Assembly: GCA_021790955.1 (NCBI GenBank)
Contig: JAJYFI010000118.1
Coordinates: 1-5,900 of the forward strand
Direction of reading: 5' to 3'
Source of the DNA: a bacterium
GTDB taxonomy: Bacteria; Elusimicrobiota; Elusimicrobia; UBA1565; UBA9628
Length of the DNA: 5,900 bases
Program-made: the position numbers and the translations under genes
Part shown: positions 4,371-5,900 of the stretch, piece after piece
Layout of the letters: each line of letters opens with the position of its first letter
Position numbering within the stretch: the first letter of the stretch is position 1
Notes under the pieces: model-generated
The model's input: the letters and a program-made list of their open reading frames with translations, nothing else
What the model was told of the DNA's origin: nothing
Database searches by the model: none

Positions 4371-5899
4371 TGCCCCGCCGCGCCGCCGCTCGAATCGGTG
4401 AAAAGGCGCGCGGCATCCGTAAAGCCCCCTCACGGAGAATCTTATCGACGATCACGCGCGCCGAGCTCTCTCGAATTTGCGTCGATGCGGCGCCCAACGC
4501 GGTGATCATGACGAACGCGGAAGGCCGGATCGTTCTTGCCAACGCCCAAGCCGAGAAGCTTTTCGGCTACTCGAAGCGCGAGATGCGCGGCCGCGAGATC
4601 GAAGTCCTCATTCCCAAGCGCTACCGCCCGGGACACGTCGGCATGCGCAACGCCTACATGAAGGCTCCGACCGCGAGCGCCCTGGGGACAGGGCGGGACC
4701 ATTTCGGGTTGCGCAAAAGCGGAATCGAATTCCCGGCCGAGGTCGGGCTCAACCCGGTGCGCACGCGGGACGGCCTCTTCGTCATCGCCTCGGTCATCGA
4801 CATCACCGCGCGAAAGGCGGGCGAGGAAGCGCTGAGGGACAACGAGGTCACGCTGCGCCGCGCCCAGGAACTGGCGCGCCTGGGGACCATCGTCAGGGAC
4901 TTCCTCGATCCCTCCCGCGACCGATGGTCTGACGAGATGTACCGCATCGCGGGGCTCCCGCCCGGTTCGCCCGTCCCCTCCCAAAAGGAGTTCGTGGACC
5001 GCTTCATCATGGCCGACGACCGGGATCTCTTTAACGCCGTCTCCGATCAAAGCTATCGTGACGGGCACCCCTTTCACCTCGAATTCCGCCTGCGGCGGGC
5101 CGATGGCGCCCTCCGCTACGTCCGGTATACCGCTGAAATCATCCGCGATCGACGCAACAAGGTCGTGCGCATGCTGGGCGCGGCGCAGGACGTCACCGAG
5201 GCCCGCGCCCTTCAGAAGCGGCTTGCCGACAGCCGGGTGCTTTCGGCGATCGGCGAGATGGTCACCGTGGTCGCCCACGAGATTCGGAATCCCCTCAACT
5301 CCATCCTCATGGCGTCAAGGGCGATCACCAGGGAGGATCTCCCCGCCCCGGATCGCGCCCAAATCTCTTCCATTCTCCTCAACGAAAGCGAGCGTCTCAA
5401 CAGGACGCTGGCCGACTTCCTCCAGATGGGGCGCCCGCGGGAACCGCGCCTGCAGATGGGCGACCTCAACATGGCGGCGAGGGAAGTCCTCGCGGCCGCG
5501 AAGGCGGACCCTCATTTAGTGGGCTTGACTCATGTCGAGGAGGACCTCGACCCGAGCCTGCCCCAGCTTCCCTTTGATCCCGATCTCAGGCGCCAGGTCC
5601 TCTGGAACTTGGTTTCAAACGCTTTCCAGGCGTTGAACGGCTCTGGAACGCTTAAAGTCCGGACGGAATTCAGGCATGGAGAAGCCGCCATCCATGTGGT
5701 GGACTCCGGTCCGGGGATCGCTCCGGAGGTCCGCGACAAAATCTTCACCCCTTTTTTCACGACGAAGACCAAGGGGACGGGACTGGGGCTCTTCAGCTGC
5801 AAGCTTCTGCTGGAGCAGAGCGGCGGGCGGATCGGAGCGGCCTCCCGGGAGGGGGAGGGCTCGGAGTTCTGGATTACCTACCCCCGGGCAAACTCCTGA
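4370..5899 (+). CDS. Soluble double-PAS sensor histidine kinase
   Basis: A complete 509-aa two-component sensor kinase; it phosphorylates itself on a histidine and passes the phosphate to a response regulator. Residues 1-30 are a basic lead with no signal peptide, and no membrane helix is seen anywhere, so it senses in the cytoplasm. PAS 1 spans about 35-147 (NAEGRIVLAN...FGYSKREMRG, ending VIDITARK). PAS 2 spans about 155-276, PAS_3-like, ending AAQDVTEARA. The dimerisation/phosphoacceptor domain has H303 in HEIRNPLN (303-310). The ATPase domain has the N-box NLVSNAFQAL (413-422), G1 DSGPGI (445-450), F-box FTPFFTTKT (459-467) and G2 KGTGLGL (468-474). All catalytic motifs are intact. The HEIRNPL/FFTTKTKGTGLGL style is that of NtrB/AtoS-like kinases, which often pair with sigma-54 regulators. 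Its ATG overlaps the previous stop codon by one base. The cognate regulator and the signal are not in view. Confidence 0.95.
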   Translation: MPRRAAARIGEKARGIRKAPSRRILSTITRAELSRICVDAAPNAVIMTNAEGRIVLANAQAEKLFGYSKREMRGREIEVLIPKRYRPGHVGMRNAYMKAPTASALGTGRDHFGLRKSGIEFPAEVGLNPVRTRDGLFVIASVIDITARKAGEEALRDNEVTLRRAQELARLGTIVRDFLDPSRDRWSDEMYRIAGLPPGSPVPSQKEFVDRFIMADDRDLFNAVSDQSYRDGHPFHLEFRLRRADGALRYVRYTAEIIRDRRNKVVRMLGAAQDVTEARALQKRLADSRVLSAIGEMVTVVAHEIRNPLNSILMASRAITREDLPAPDRAQISSILLNESERLNRTLADFLQMGRPREPRLQMGDLNMAAREVLAAAKADPHLVGLTHVEEDLDPSLPQLPFDPDLRRQVLWNLVSNAFQALNGSGTLKVRTEFRHGEAAIHVVDSGPGIAPEVRDKIFTPFFTTKTKGTGLGLFSCKLLLEQSGGRIGAASREGEGSEFWITYPRANS

Positions 5900-5900
5900 C

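Noticed and set aside
3588..4433. 281-codon minus-strand frame across the 223-aa gene
   Set aside because: It overlaps the ends of ahcY and the kinase gene as well as all of the 223-aa gene. The plus frame has a ribosome binding site and tight operon spacing; this one has neither a family signal nor a place in the layout.
4442..5278. 278-codon minus-strand frame inside the kinase gene
   Set aside because: It is opposite well-conserved PAS and HisKA motifs and its translation has no recognisable family.

Overview
The window is GC-rich, gene-dense bacterial chromosome with Shine-Dalgarno sites and sigma-70-like promoter elements. It holds seven genes on two divergent arms. There are no rRNA, tRNA, CRISPR, IS or phage features. 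The lineage cannot be fixed from this sequence. A GYF_2-type small domain, a zinc-finger DksA/TraR protein and a PAS histidine kinase fit a Gram-negative, environmental, Elusimicrobia- or Deltaproteobacteria-like organism, and this is a weak inference.

Left arm (minus strand, read from about 2250 down to 1): a multi-pass membrane protein of unknown function with an internally duplicated motif (1308-2246), a four-helix DoxX-family membrane protein (873-1253), a DksA/TraR-type zinc-finger protein with a basic N-terminal tail and an acidic C-terminal tail (207-725), and the first 37 codons of a GYF_2-like protein that runs off the left edge (1-113). The first two genes are 54 bp apart and may share a transcript. 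The DksA-like gene has its own well-formed promoter (799-827).

Right arm (plus strand): adenosylhomocysteinase ahcY (2324-3661), then 37 bp later an unrecognised 223-aa soluble protein (3699-4370), whose stop codon overlaps the start of a soluble double-PAS sensor histidine kinase (4370-5899). No terminator is visible between them, so an ahcY-hypothetical-kinase operon is likely. The kinase ends one base before the window edge. Any cognate response regulator would lie outside.

The two arms diverge from one short AT-rich region (about 2250-2323). It carries a perfect TATAAT box whose complement also reads as a -10, followed by a perfect 9-bp inverted repeat in the ahcY leader. ahcY clears S-adenosylhomocysteine, the by-product of SAM-dependent methylation. 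The kinase presumably senses a cytosolic signal through its PAS domains. A functional link between the two is suggested only by co-orientation. I see no clear new multi-gene system. The best leads are the duplicated membrane-protein motif, the divergent promoter with its palindrome, a 14-bp codon-aligned hairpin inside the 223-aa gene, and that gene's overlap with the kinase.
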